Positions 35,105-48,697 are shown, numbered from the stretch's first letter. The stretch is DNA of 64,000 bases from Sycobia sp. Sy_11 (GCA_018907035.1 JACCIC010000166.1:79501-143500); one strand, 5' to 3'. Translations and numbers: made by a program. The notes: generated by a model from the sequence alone, not told the origin.

Positions 35105-36692
35105 AGAATGATATACTTGGACCAACTTCGAGATAAAATAAATGATTTGTAGTTTTTCGCATTCTTAACGCGTTCTAGAAATTAAATTTTTTTGTATAAA
35201 CTATAATATGATTTTTGTTATATAACCATGACTATAGGTATTACACTTGACGAGTTATAAAACTTACAAGACGGTCGTTGAAAAAATGTTTGTGAACTCT
35301 ACATACATTTTAATATTCTGAGAATCAGAAAAAAAAAAGCAAAATGGGGTTGATGTATGAAAAAGAATTTCGTGATATTTTAGTTGGAATTGATAAAATT
35401 GGGTATTTATAGTCCAGTCTAGTGCTCGATAGATTCAACTCTCAAGAAAAAGGCTCGATCTTGGAAAGCTGTAAGACAATTTAGCTATGTTTACGAAGAT
35501 AGTTTTTAATTAACGTGCATGAGTTTCACGATTTAATTCGATCACTAGTTTATGCGCCGTAGTTTTTGACGAAAAACATTTTGAATAATTGAAAAATCAA
35601 ATGTTCCTTTACTTCGAAAAAGGTGCCTGTTTATTATAATGGAGTAGAGAATAGTCAGTATAATTTTTTTTATACAATTTTTTTCTACCTATGTATATTA
35701 CTGTATTAGAAATTATACCAATCTACATCAAATAATAATTAAGTATAAGGAATAAAGACGAACATAATGCAAAACCGACCTATGCGTGCGTTTCAACCAA
35801 GTTGCGACACGCCAAGGCAACGACTTGATTGTAATGGCGATTTTACATATCTATAAAGAATGGTAGAGATCATTCGCGAGAAGGTGAAACAGGAGTATAC
35901 ATCACAGTGTATTGCGGATGGATCATAGCGCTTATATAATAGTTCACTTATTTTCTATCGAGACCTCAGTATTTAGATTTTTTTTCTATAAAATACAAAA
36001 ATTATCATTATCGCATTTATTAATTGCTGTTAAAAGCTGGCTTTGGCACGTTAGGCGCTCGTCGATTTTTGTTTTAACTTCAAACTAAATCACACGCGAA
36101 TTTTGATTAGTTTATTTTAATGTATTTATATTCTGAGAAATTTTCAACGAGTTGCGTATTTTATTGCCGAGAAAATTGCAAAATTCAGTCCGATTATGCG
36201 ACAGTAATTCTATTAATTCTATTAAAAAAAAAAAAACATGTATTTTTCTTCCTATGTATTGAATTTTTTCTAAAATTTGGTCGGTAGCGGATTCATTTCG
36301 TTTTCACGCAAATCTGCGATCGTTTGAACTTTTGTTGAACTTAATAAAATTTTAAATAAATGATCCGATAGGTATTGGCAGCTTATAAAACCATTGGCGG
36401 TCTCGTTCAAAAAAGTTGCGATAAGACGGCGTATACGTGTATAAACCGGCTTGAAATCTGCATTTTTTAAATGCCGTTAGTTTGGCGATTCTATTAGATT
36501 TATTTGTACCGCTCGAAATATGTCCATTACCGGATTTGATTATTCATCTATGAACTCTTTTATAAATTTTACAACTCTCATGAATTTCCAAAAACGACGA
36601 TTCCATCTTAAATAATCGTAGCCATATTTTGTAAATCCATATCTTACAATAATTTGCAGATTTTGTTACTTATTCATAACTCAAATTGCAAT

Positions 36693-36716
36693 ACTCTCTC
36701 TCTCTCTCTCTCTCTC
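36693..36716. repeat. (CT)n microsatellite
   Basis: About 12 CT units. Confidence 0.95.
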
Positions 36717-36915
36717 AAGGTTAAACTTTAGTGGCCATTTACCTTTTAACATTATCAAGATATACCGATATGTGACTGGTTACACGATTTTCAACGGAAA
36801 TTCTTGTATAAGGGTGCGGTCATTAATTAATTTTTAAACATTGAGTCCTATAACAAGAAATTGCCAAGAACCCTTTTAAAATCAATTCAGAAATAAGAAT
36901 TGTGATATTTTTATT

Positions 36916-36937
36916 TTTTATTTATTTATTTATTTAT
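36916..36937. repeat. (ATTT)n microsatellite
   Basis: About five ATTT tetramers. Confidence 0.9.
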
Positions 36938-37729
36938 AATTCCAATTCAGTTACATAGATAATATACATAACTTAACAGAGAAGAACAAGTCTTCTGTAC
37001 GCTGCTTGAGAATATAATTATATGTATAACGAAAAAATAAGATATCGATATAAGAGTCGTAGCATAATTTTCTGATAATTTTTTTATTGCCGAATATATG
37101 ATTGTTTTATTTCCTCCCGTTAATGAGAAAAAATGAACACGCGAGTTTAATATTAACTGTAATTAGTGCATAGTTATTCTACGTATTTTTGCCGATGTCA
37201 CAATACAAGAATCAATACCGATGTGAAATCGACGGCGTCTATAATTCGTTACTAATTTATTCGATGCTGCAAAAGAGTGTCCTTTTTATTTATTTATTAA
37301 TTTACACTGACCGTTGCTTGAAGGAAAAAATACGCCCAGTCTTTTAAAACTCTTCTTAAAAAATTATCGCAACGGTAGCACAGATACGTGCAATAACTTC
37401 TTAATGGTGAAAATCTACCGTCTGTGGTTCTATAAAAATTGTTGGTACTGGCACGTTAAATTATTTTTGTCGATTGGTTTTAAAAAAATGTTCAAATTAA
37501 AGCTAAACATGAATTATCGATATTTTATGAAAATTTTATGGAGTTTTCATAAACTAATAAGCAGAATCTGCGCGGCTGAGAACAATTGCTCCGCTTTTAG
37601 TATAGGATTATTTGGTTACCATGTATGGAAAGGCGGAAAAGGGAATCGTAATATATGCTCCTAATATGATAAAACGCGCATCATAAAGCATAGAATCAGA
37701 TTTTTTTCTAATTTATAAAAGAAAGTGTT

Positions 37730-38530
37730 TTGCGGACTTGGAACTCTGTCGCGTCTCTCGCGTGCCTCGACGCGTCGGCAACGTTTTGAGGGCCGTTTGT
37801 GCGCGGAACTATAAATCGTGTAAGCGAGACAGTTGTGGCGACGGCGGCAATGCAGGATCGATCGGCCTCCTGGCGTCGGATGCTCAGCGAGCCTGTATAA
37901 TCGAAGATATATTGTAGCTTGCGAGCTTTTTCTCAATGATAATCTTCGATCATTCCCGGCTCCTTTCGTACAGATTATTGTAAATTTACCTTTTTCCGTC
38001 TTCATTGTCTTCCCTTAGATTATCCTCTATACCCAGCTTCGCGCTATACGCTATCGGAATTCTCGGACAATCGAACAATACCAGCAACCCTCACGGGATT
38101 GTTAAATAAGCCCGTACGCGCCAACTAGTTTTATATATATATATATGTCCAAATTCATATACGCAATAAAGTGTCCGATAGACGAATAAATAAACAAATA
38201 TTTGGAAGGAAATAAATAAATCTAAAGAGGAATTTTCGGTTTTCACGGCTGTATATCGAGCAAATGCCAACCGCCGCGTCCTATACTCCCCGATACGCCC
38301 CGTCTACGTACACCCGCCACCCAACGTCACACAACTCCGTGATTTTTCGAGCTCCTGCGTCGAGAAGCGGAGGCTGTCGCTCCTGATTTTCCCCGGGCTG
38401 AAATGCGTCTCCTCACCTGTCAGGCGCCACTACGTATATACTGCTCGTATATATTTATATACACATCATCTCTGTATGGCTGCGCGAATGCATTTTGCCT
38501 GTTCATCTGTCTGACGGGCCGCGCGTCACG

Positions 38531-38583
<53 letters not shown>

Positions 38584-38800
38584 GTCGCGCGCGACACGCG
38601 GCTCAATGACACATTGTGCGCAGATCCGAATAATATACACAGTACGATATATTCGCGGGCTTAACACGGCTAATTGTTTAAAAATTCCGCGGTGTCGGAT
38701 GTGCGCGCGCGCGCGCCCCGCTGGTAATCGCGAGGACGACTACTCCCTTTCGAATGGGGTTGTTAACTTGGGCTAACCGGCTCGGTTACCGGGTAAGGTT
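37730..38800. other. GC-rich, CpG-rich block with an AT array
   Basis: CpG-rich sequence around an AT array at 38536 and a GCGCGC tract near 38703. Frames are short and unrecognised. Confidence 0.35.
38536..38579. repeat. (AT)n microsatellite
   Basis: About 22 AT units, here inside a CpG-rich block. Confidence 0.95.
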
Positions 38801-41800
38801 ACTGTGAACGTGTGTGTGTATATATATATATACATAGAAGCTCTACGGTAGAGATAGCTTGCCAATTAAGCACAGAATCAGAAGCAGAATACGAGAAGAC
38901 CGATATGTCAGATTCGAATTTCTCGCTTGAAACTCAATTACATTACATTATCTTAGCCTCAAAGTGAATTTTCGTGCATTTCATTTTTATACGAATTTTC
39001 TATCGATTACGCTAAACTAATCTATTACTAAAAATAATAAATATCGTTTAGATTTGAACAAAAATATTTATTTAATATATAAATTAATTATATTTGTCTT
39101 CAAATTGTTGGCAAATTTCTTTACATCAAATAATTATTTTTTTAAACGCGGATCTCTTTTCGCAATTTTTTTATAGAATCTAATCGTTTGGCATAATTAT
39201 ATCCAGTAGAAATTTATAAATATTTAATAAAATTAAAAATACTACTTATGAAAAAGTAATACGTATTATTTAATATTTTCTCCATCCTCGTGAACAATTA
39301 TTTAATTTAAGGACAAATATTGTTGCTAATAAAGACTTAATCAATTGTATTTGGCAAAACGTTTCGGTGAAATCGACTAATTATTTATCAATTTCGGTAC
39401 AATTTATTCCAGTAGATATTGTACAGCTGTGTTTTGCAACTTTTTTCTCTACATCGAACAATCTTATAAATTTACAACAGAGATAATTATCGAAAGTACA
39501 AGAAATCCGGCCAAATGATTTAATATAGTAATTTCGATATAGGTGTGTAAGAGGAAGTGAGTATGTTAATATAATAATATGTTTATATAACAGTCTCGCA
39601 AGATAACAATTGAATTACATACCAAAGTTAATTCTCAAGTTGTTTTATACCACGATGCTCATTTTATAAACCATTCACAAAACAACATACCAAACGGAAC
39701 AACAAGCGCACCATATGCTCATTTTGCGTTTCTCCACATTGTATCGGGTTCTTTATAGCGTTCATTATACTAAATGTACACGTGTAATTCTGCATATTTT
39801 ATTTTCGACGATGAACAGCTTTTAAAAATAATGTTGCCAAATTACATTGGATTCGTGATTTAGGCATTAAATAGCGCATGTATAGCTTAGTTAAGTTTGC
39901 ATTAAATCTTTTTCTGCCAAATTGCCGGATTAAAAATTCCCTTGTATTCGACAATGCTTTAAAGCGGACCTGCTCTGTGCAACAATTTTCTACATTCGCT
40001 CACAAAAGGGAGAATAAAAAAAGATTAATTGATAATTATATAACGTATAAGAGTATATACTTGTAAACGAAGCAAATTTATACAGTAAGTATATTGTTAT
40101 AGATTACTAGGAAAAGAATACAATATTACTTACTGTATAATATTACACTTAGCGCAGCATTATTAACCGACTATCAAACGTATAAATTATCTTTAAAAAT
40201 GTTGTTTACTCACTATCGCGGAATATATTTCTTTAAAATACATCCTAAGTAACCCTATAGTATCAGTAATTGCTTTACGTAATATAAAGGATTGAATATA
40301 TTAAATTGACTAGCTAAAATTTATTGTACCAGTACCATATATATTAAATATGTTAAATATATTATTTAACTGAGCTAATAGCATTCTAAAACTTACATCG
40401 TTATTTTTAATGTACTTAAAGCTCGTGTAACTAATACTAATACTTCCGTAAACTTCCAAAAAGCAACCGAATCCCAATTCTGATCAAAATTTGTATACTT
40501 AAGTTTTTTGGCGCGCTCATTATCAATATCGCGGTAGATTTTAGTAAAAGCTCCATTTCACAATATTTGTTGGAAAATTTTTTTCTACAATTTTTTATAT
40601 CTCACGCTATATTGTTGAAAAATCATCGTGTTTGCGGTTTTTCTCTCGATATGATAATTGAATTTACGTCAAAAAGCCATCACGATATTCGTAATCGGTA
40701 ACTTTCCAAAACATAAGTATAGCAATTTCCATCAATGTCTTAAGAGCGGATGCTCTTAAGAAACCTATACCCAAATACATTTTTAGAGTAACAGATAAAA
40801 AATTTTATAGCATAATAGATGCAATTAAAAATTTGACTCTCAAACAAATAATCCAACACCGTAGTTACGCGCATTCTTATATTGTTCTAAGTTATATAAA
40901 TATTTAACCATTGTATTTGAAAGAAAAAAATTCTCTTAGAAATATTTTTAAATCAATTATCTTGTAAAAGAAAAATTATGAGCAGTTTTTAATTTTCAAT
41001 CATTCAAATAATATTTGAACGGAGCTTTTCGAGCAGCCCGTGTTGCCATAGCTAGAAGGAAAGCTTATCATTTTTATTCATTTATATTTTATGAACAATA
41101 TTGCTTCAATCGATTTTGACTATTTAATCGTTGAATTTTTATCCTTAAGCTGATTCATATAAATCTCTTTATAGATCGATTTTCAAGAGAATTATTCAAA
41201 ATCTATATAGTTGCGTATCTGCTATAGTATATGTATATATAGTTCAAATCTGCTAAAATCAAACGAAAAGTCAATTCCTGAAAGCGATCAGGGTTTCCAT
41301 TTTTTACTGATGAACTTTAATGGTTTTTCTTTGAATTGCACCGATTTCAGCCTATTTAACAAAAATCTTTTATTGAAACGTTATATATGTAAAAAAGTTC
41401 AAAATATAAGTAGATATTTATAATCTATTAAATTGGAAAAATATAAATGACTGTCCTAAAATTATACATACATTATTCCATAATTCACCATATGCATGCT
41501 TGAAACAATTATATAATCTAAACATAAATGTAACAAAAATAACAAAAAATATAAATTGATAGAAGTATTATATATATATGTTTTTTTATCACTTGCCGAG
41601 GAGAGCTTTATACATTACTTTAGAAATTGAAATAATGTGCTGAGTTTTAAAAATCAATCGGTTTTTGAAACAAATACGGAATAATTTAAAAATTACCCGT
41701 CGGTTGTCAACAAAAAGTTTTGTTCCACTCTGAGTTTTCTCAGCATTATAAGTTATAAGAATTTTGAAGAACTTTGACATTTCATACTCGACATGTCAAA

Positions 41801-42405
41801 AAAAAAATGATCATTTAAATGCTATTTGTATTACTCCTTATCGGTAGCCCAATAAATAATTTCCTATCATTTCTGCGATATAGTGTCTGACAGGTCTGCT
41901 CCCTTATTGTCCCATTGCACCATTCCTGCTTTCCCACTGTCCCTCTCGCGCCCTTTTTTTTTGTTACGCACGCTTGAGGTGACGACTTCCGAGAGATCGG
42001 TATACATTTAGAAGAAGAAACATTGAATACATAAGGCAGGCGCAATATTGTATGTAGAAAGAACAAATTGTTCAAATTTTCCTTATATTGCGCTATCATT
42101 GCCACGAATAATAAGCCTCGGTTATAAGTTCACCTGATATATTTTTCCTGAAATCAAAAACAATTACAATCGTTATCACTGCATAAAGCTTTATCATATA
42201 TTATACAATGTCTTTGGTGCCTTTTATGCATATATAGATATCGAGACCGCGCGGCAATGCGAAATTTATAAGTGTGTACACGATTCGCTGCTCGATTTCC
42301 TGTTAAATTATTCCGCAAGGCGCGAAAGTATTATAATGGCAATGAATTAATACAAATCGTGTAGTATAGTAATATATTATATTAGATACTTTACCTATAC
42401 ACGAT

Positions 42406-42408
<3 letters not shown>

Positions 42409-42457
<49 letters not shown>
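42409..42457. repeat. (AT)n microsatellite
   Basis: About 24 AT units. Confidence 0.95.
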
Positions 42458-42464
<7 letters not shown>

Positions 42465-43800
42465 AACCTGATAAGATAACACTTGTGTTCAATTATTTAA
42501 TATTTGCTAGCATTTCGGTAATATGCTCGAGTTTAATTCTACGAGTAAATATTTTAACCGAGCACCAGTCATTTTCTATTGTCATAAATATGTATATGAA
42601 AAAACACACACATTGCTTTACTACTTTATAACGATCGACATGTTGTGGAAAACGCAAGAAAATGTATGATTATTGCGCAATCCGATTAATTTTTTTCCTT
42701 TAAATTTTCCGTTTGGTGTTACTTCAAAATTTTTCAAGCGTATATCTATATATATATATACACACATATTTCATTCCGAAAATTATTTGCGATTTTTAAC
42801 ATCTTTTATTGAAAGTACTAGATAAAAATATGAAGTGTACGACTAAGTCGCAATTAAGTGATATCTCTCAATTGTTAAATAATAAAAAAAAAACTATGTG
42901 CATATCTACGAGGAATAATTATCTTGTGCTTATATAGTTTAAACACTTTTTCACGTATTATTAGATAGCATTCTATCCAAAATTTGAAGCTTAATAAAAA
43001 AACAAGCTTGAGATAATATGTATTGTTTTAAAACCATAAAAGCATGACATAAAAATTAATTGCAATAGATGGGACAATTGATAAGAGCGACCTGAAAAAA
43101 AAAACGGTAACTTCATATATGTTTTTCTTAATTTCTGTAACGCAATACAAAGCAAAAAAAATCGCTATTCCGACGTTAATGTACGAAAACCCTCTTAGTA
43201 TTCTTAGTATGACGCTTTGAACGCTGTAAACAGAATGAAAAAATATTTTATTGTCCTTACAGTCTTTACAAAATCGTATAATTTAAATAAGTTACACCCT
43301 CGTAAAATCTGAAATAAAAAAATAATGAATTACTATTATTAGCAAAGGGCAATCTGACTGCCCGCGCCACCGGAAGCGCACATAATTTACCGAATCTATG
43401 CAGGAACTGATCAAGTCATAGCATCTAACGCTGATCTTGTTGCTGTGAATTATATATAAGTTGTAAAAGAGGCTTCTTTGCGTTTTTCTTTCGAAACAAT
43501 ATAACCAACGAAATTCCATATTTAAAAAAAAAAAACTAAAAATATATCGCTTCTCCTGACAAAGTTAAGCATTGATATATATGGATGTATGTATGTATAT
43601 GTATATCTTTTGCAATCAGTATATGCGTCACGTACACTCGCGCGCGCACAAAAGAAGTTCCGCCAAACAAAACTTCATTGCACGGAACACGCGCCATGTA
43701 TATAGCTATAGTGTTTTCAAAGGAATGTCGAGGTTAACAGAAGAAAACTACGATAAACTCTATAACGGAAGTAAATCTTGAAATTGTTATCTGAAACAGA

Positions 43801-43807
<7 letters not shown>

Positions 43808-43850
<43 letters not shown>
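43808..43850. repeat. (GA)n microsatellite
   Basis: About 21 GA units. Confidence 0.95.
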
Positions 43851-43853
<3 letters not shown>

Positions 43854-44106
43854 TATATTTTATATGCTACATGTATTTACTTATATTTCGCGCTCCCAGT
43901 CGCCTTCACCTTCGCCCGAGGCCACGCGGCCTTTGATGCCGTCCGTTCACAAACTTATCGATCTCATAAATGGAAGTAACACTACATGTATATAAAGGCA
44001 GATTGGCGAAGAAACGAAACTGACCACGTTTGCGCAGTTATGACAACAGTATATATCTATTACTTTTCTTGACCCCTCGTACTCTTTCGCTCTTCTTTTG
44101 CCTCTA

Positions 44107-44202
44107 CTTCTTCTTGTTCTTCTTGTTCTTGTTCTTCTTCTTCTTCTTCTTGTTCTTCTTGTTCTTCTTCTTCTTCTTCTTCTTCTTCTTCTTCTACTTC
44201 TT
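44107..44202. repeat. (TTC)n trinucleotide array with TTG variants
   Basis: About 30 TTC/CTT triplets with scattered TTG variants. The 3' half is the purer part. The leucine-rich frames across it are artefacts. Pure homopurine/homopyrimidine DNA of this type can form a triplex. Confidence 0.95.
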
Positions 44203-45356
44203 TTATCTCGGCCTCTAATGCTTTATTTTTCTTGTTGTTTCGTTCATTTCAAGCAAATTATATATATTTTCTGGATTATTCTATCACTATCGCTATCAAA
44301 TTATTACGTCTTCATATTTTTATGTACAAAAAGAAAAAGAAAAAGAAGAAGAGAGTACCAAGAGGAAGAGATAGAAAAACGTCGATTGTTCAAGTGTCAG
44401 ACGCGTCTCTCTCGTTTCATCTTATCGTCGTTTAAGAAAACACTTCAACCAGTTCAAATAAATCTTCAAACGCTTCTATTCGCGACTAATGCCGATTTCT
44501 TCTCACGTTTCTTTCTTTTTTCTCATTCCACATTTTTAAGGGTATATGGGAAGTAATACGAAAGTAATAGGATTGTTCAGTGGTTTATAAAAGTAACGCA
44601 ATACAAGGGACAGAAACTTGGTAGAACTTCATTTTCAGAGTGAAAAAATTTGCTTGTTCTATTAGCTCTTCAGATATCTTACTTGCGTATTAGAATAATA
44701 AAATTTATAAATAACTTCTATATAACAATCAATAATTATTGTTCAATATTTTTTACCTTACTGGAAAACTTTTACTCTCTATACGATAGTAGAATGATGA
44801 CGAGATAAATATAATATTTTTTTGCTTCAATTGTGTAACTCCGCTCTACTTAAATTCTTCCATTGTAATGTAAATCGGTGGCGTGAACTAGCAATATATT
44901 TGTAAACAAAGTAAATGTAAATTTTTACCGTGATGCGCCATTCCTCGATGAGTAGAACGACTGGAAAATTTCAACGAACGCCAGAGAATCGTACAAATCC
45001 TTTGCACTACACGAATTGAATTTCTCTATATAGAGCCAGCATAATAACCAAACAAATAGTGAGACACGTAAACGCCTTTACTTAATATATTGAAAATTGT
45101 GTTTTTTTTTAAGTATATTTGAGTACATTTAAAAAAGACTCATTTTATTATGCTTCCTTATTTTCGCTTATTGAGTCGAGAAAAAAAAATTTACAAATTG
45201 CAATAGAATCTTAAGATAAGGCGTTTAAAAGCGGACTACATTTTCAAAAATAAATAAAATTTCATCAGTCGAGAATTCGGCTTCAAAATTTTTAATCTGT
45301 CTTACTTTTTTATAGATTGGCTAATATTTATCAATCTTATGAATCTCATGTTGCGC

Positions 45357-45387
45357 GCGCGCACACACACACACACGCGCGCGCGCG
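45357..45387. repeat. (CG)n-(CA)n-(CG)n tract
   Basis: Symmetric alternating purine-pyrimidine DNA, favouring Z-DNA, next to an AT array. Confidence 0.9.
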
Positions 45388-45394
45388 TATATTC

Positions 45395-45454
<60 letters not shown>

Positions 45455-45472
45455 TATACGTATATTCGTCTA
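45386..45472. repeat. (AT)n array flanked by 14-bp direct repeats
   Basis: An array of about 26 AT units (45399-45450) has CGTATATTCGTCTA at both ends (45386-45399 and 45459-45472). The right copy is separated from the array by a short AT-rich spacer. Confidence 0.9.
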
Positions 45473-46300
45473 GAAAAATGAAAGCATCAGACAATACGAG
45501 TCGTAAGAGCAAACACGAAAAAACGAGAGAAAAGGCAAAATCAGAAGCAAACGCTGCTCTGGAAAGCCGCGCGCGACCAAAAAGAGCCGAAGAAAGCTTC
45601 GCGCTATTTGGGAAACCCGCGGCGTGGGGGGGGGGGGAGGATGAAAACGAAACGACAAAGGACGAGTCCGATGCATCGCACAGGTGGAAAGTGCGCGCTC
45701 GATAACAAAAAGAAGACACGGGGTTAAAGGGCCAAGGGAGGGCCGAGCGAGTCGGTCTGGCGCCCAGGGGGCTGCCGCGACCGAGCGCATCCAAGTCGCG
45801 CTCGTGCGTATACGCGAGCCTCTCCCGACCTCCCATCCGCGCTCCCTCCCCCTCCCCCCCCTCGGTCAGCCGTAGCGCGCGCGCGCGCACGTGTTGGCGG
45901 AAAGCGGCGCCGTCGCACACGACGCGGTATACGCGCGTCGCCGGGCCGGGGCGCGGCGAGGCAGCGGGGCGAGCCTCCCGGGAGGGAAAAAAGCCCCGGC
46001 GGGAGACGACGGAGGGGGGGGGGACGAGAGCGCTCGGGCGCGCACATGCGGCCCGCACGGAGCGACGGGCGCGCGCTTCGTCGAGGGGGCAGGGGGTCGG
46101 CGTGGAGCCGACGAAGCCGCTGCACGCGCGCGGGGAGAGATATAGCTACTACGTCAAAGGCTTTCGGTGCCGGGGAGGGGCCGGCCGAGGGCGGGGGAGC
46201 GGGAGGAACGAGTTGGAGTGTACGGTGAATCTGCGCCGTAGGTTATAACATAGACGGAGACGGCGAATTTTGCGAGGATGGCACGTTGCGCCGAGATTTC
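45460..46300. other. CpG-rich block
   Basis: One of the most GC-rich parts of the window, with G-runs near 45629 and 46013 and a GCGCGC tract near 45878. Several long minus-strand frames are Arg/Ala/Pro-rich and begin with GTG; they look accidental. It resembles a promoter island. Confidence 0.45.
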
Positions 46301-46499
46301 CGGTCGGCTGCAGTTTTCCGCGCAATGCCAAGGGTACGGAGGAAAATTTTTGTTTTCGGGTATTCTTACACGGGGAGTCTATCCTGCGTCCGGTTCACCG
46401 ATCGCCTTAATCTGGAGTACGTATACATTGGATATAAGAAAGAGACGAATATCTTATCTTGGTTACGTTCAAATGGAACTTCAATCCTTTTATTTTTAA
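46278..46499 (+). CDS. 73-codon ATG frame at the edge of a CpG block, doubtful
   Basis: It begins GAGGATGGC, a reasonable context, just downstream of the CpG-rich block, which is where a first coding exon might lie. The peptide (MARCAEISGRLQFSAQCQGY and on) is not recognised, and no strong donor interrupts it. Confidence 0.1.
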   Translation: MARCAEISGRLQFSAQCQGYGGKFLFSGILTRGVYPASGSPIALIWSTYTLDIRKRRISYLGYVQMELQSFYF

Positions 46500-46990
46500 T
46501 TTAATGCGGTACTGTTTGTCTTGTTAGTTATTTATCTAATTATCACATAATTTACCCTTTACCACAAATTCAATACACGATTCCTTATATACAATTGAAC
46601 GTAGTATACGATAATCTTTTATAAATATAAGTAAATTAAAGCATCGGAATTGATTCAATTTTAAGGAACGGAAAGCAATATCGTAAAGTTCGTCATAATA
46701 ATATGGAATCAACAATTACAACTCTTTCATTTTATATATTAAAATAGTTGATTGCACTAAGTCGAGGACTTAATTTCCACTACATACGCACTATTATTTG
46801 TAAAACACGCATTCTTTCTAGTAAAATTAGAATAGTTTTTTTTATTGTTCATTATTTAACATATTCGGTAACGTTCTATTATACTCCCACTATGTGTTAT
46901 TATCGAACATAATCTGTTAGACAAAGTATAAACATTTTTTAATTTATTTATACATAATGAGATTAACTATTTAAATATATAAATTAAAAG

Positions 46991-46993
<3 letters not shown>

Positions 46994-47034
<41 letters not shown>
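46994..47034. repeat. (AT)n microsatellite
   Basis: About 20 AT units. Confidence 0.95.
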
Positions 47035-47037
<3 letters not shown>

Positions 47038-47054
47038 CCATTAATCGACCATTA
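47033..47054. repeat. Direct repeat of 11-bp unit ATCGACCATTA
   Basis: Two perfect adjacent copies at the end of the AT array. Confidence 0.9.
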
Positions 47055-47373
47055 ATCCCTCTGTAAGTAACTTTTACACGAGATTTCCGAATATGTAATT
47101 AAAAAAAATAATAACTTACGAATTCACAGGCTTAAATATAATTTTATAAATGAGAAGAGATATTGCATGCTCCCTCGAACTGAATGCATGTAGATGTATT
47201 AAAAGTAAAAAAAAATGAATATTTCATACCTATATTTATTTACAAATGGCAAGAAATATATAAGTAAAACCATTAATACAGTATTTAATTAAAGATAAAT
47301 TGAATCAAGATGAATTTCGATGAATAAAAGGCAAGGCATTAATTTTTTTCTTTAATTCAGTACATACACACCA

Positions 47374-47400
47374 GGTGAAAGTGATTGGTTCACCAATCAC
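47374..47400. repeat. Inverted repeat with two alternative stems
   Basis: GTGATTGGT (47381-47389) pairs with ACCAATCAC (47392-47400) around TC. Alternatively GGTGAA (from 47374) pairs with TTCACC (from 47389). It also contains opposed CCAAT/ATTGG boxes. Confidence 0.6.
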
Positions 47401-48403
47401 TGTTGGCTCCTTTGTTAGGAAAATATAAAAATATGTATGGATATAGTGCTAAAATTATTGGGCGTTCCTCTTCGGTCCATATTTACAGAAAATTCTTAAC
47501 AAAATAGGCACGGCTCTGCAGAAATGGAGAGGCGATTTTTGAAATTTTACAGTTTTTGAGGGCGGTGAGCCATCGGTGTCTATCGAGGATCGTAACGAAC
47601 CGCGACGAGTTCTGCAACTCTCGGTACAGCTTGCAAATATCTAATGTGTATTATTTATGTTATATATAATAAATATTTGTGTTTTCCTCACAGTATTAAA
47701 CCCCAAAAAATTTACCTTTGTATTTAAATCGAAACTGTTTGAAATACTTATATATGGAATAAAATCAACCAAACTCAGTTCGTACTTTTCCACCTTTCTA
47801 AATATTGTTCTTTTTTATTTCATCTTTGATGGAACATTCTTTAACAGTATTAATTATTATATGAAATAAATATTTGTCTTCTTTTAAAAAATATATAAGA
47901 ATTAGATTTTATTTTGCTAATAAATTTTAAAAAAAAGGATTAAATAACAAAAGAAAATACACCAAATGCTATGCTTAATAAGATAACGCTGAAATTTTTC
48001 TCAACATTATCAAAAATACTGGCATATAATACATGATATATCGAAGATATGTATATAGATATATATTTTAATAATCAGCAATATGTAATTTATGCACATA
48101 AATTTATAAAAATTCATTATGCGTTATCTTATATAGCATAACATAACATAACATTATTATTCGGCTGAATTAAACCTTCTTTTTTGTTAGATTTTGCGTA
48201 TAATAAAAATCTATTCACGAATTAAAAAAAAAAATTTATAAATATATATTTACTTTAATGAACGTATAATAAATAACATCTGGTTTTAAAATAATGAGTT
48301 TTTTTCAAATATTTATTTTCAAATATTAATTTTATTTTATAGAAAAAGTTTGAAAAATATCACTGTAATTGCATTGTTGTAGTTTTAAAGCAATACTTAA
48401 TTA

Positions 48404-48697
48404 ATGATAAAAAATAAAATAGTAAGTCTCGAGGAATTTTCGGAAATATTACGTGAAACTCTTAGTTGTATTATATTTTCCATTAAAAATCAGAATTACA
48501 GATATTCTGTTAGATTCAACTGTCAGATTGTTAAAACTATACTTACTTACAAATTTAATAAGTCAAGTTTGTATAAGGGCGTAATCCCTACACAAGCTTT
48601 AGAGAAGATGAGCTCAGAGGATATAAGAAGAGACTTATTTATTAAAATGCATTATTCATTGTATTATAATAATAAGTCTTACGTTAAACTTTCTTAG
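48404..48697 (+). CDS. 97-codon frame with a TFIIS central-domain-like pattern
   Basis: The frame runs from a true ATG to TAG in AT-rich DNA, where such a length is less likely by chance. Residues 32-76 align in order with the TFIIS central domain found in TFIIS and PHF3/DIDO-type proteins: Tyr32, then Arg37 and Lys44 at the spacing of the conserved YK..(V/Y)R...NLKD stretch, then LYKGVIPTQALEKMSSEDI (56-74), matching the family pattern 'VL.G.I.P..L..MS.EE'. Upstream residues 8-25 could form the preceding helix. The zinc ribbon of TFIIS does not follow. It may be an exon, a decayed paralogue or a retroposed fragment. The alignment is by eye only. Confidence 0.35.
   Translation: MIKNKIVSLEEFSEILRETLSCIIFSIKNQNYRYSVRFNCQIVKTILTYKFNKSSLYKGVIPTQALEKMSSEDIRRDLFIKMHYSLYYNNKSYVKLS

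Larger units (their letters stand above)
32660..37730. other. AT-rich stretch with decayed repeats
   Basis: It holds a 173-bp degenerate duplication at 33490, an AT array at 34825, a GT/GC array at 35058, a CT array at 36693 and a run of ATTT units at 36916. A 116-codon frame at 37314-37664 starts with TTG, is Phe/Lys/Asn-rich and looks accidental. Confidence 0.45.
38800..45350. other. AT-rich stretch without a recognised gene
   Basis: It holds AT, GA and TTC arrays and many AT-rich frames below 100 codons with no recognisable product. Confidence 0.45.

Noticed and set aside
42120..42145. Second recursive-splice candidate on the minus strand (CAGGTGAAC)
   Set aside because: The donor is not a GTRAGT match and the preceding tract is not pyrimidine-rich.
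45321..46058. 245-codon minus-strand open frame
   Set aside because: It starts with GTG, is Arg/Pro/Ala-rich through CpG DNA, then reads an AT array as a Tyr-Ile run and a CA array. No domain is visible.
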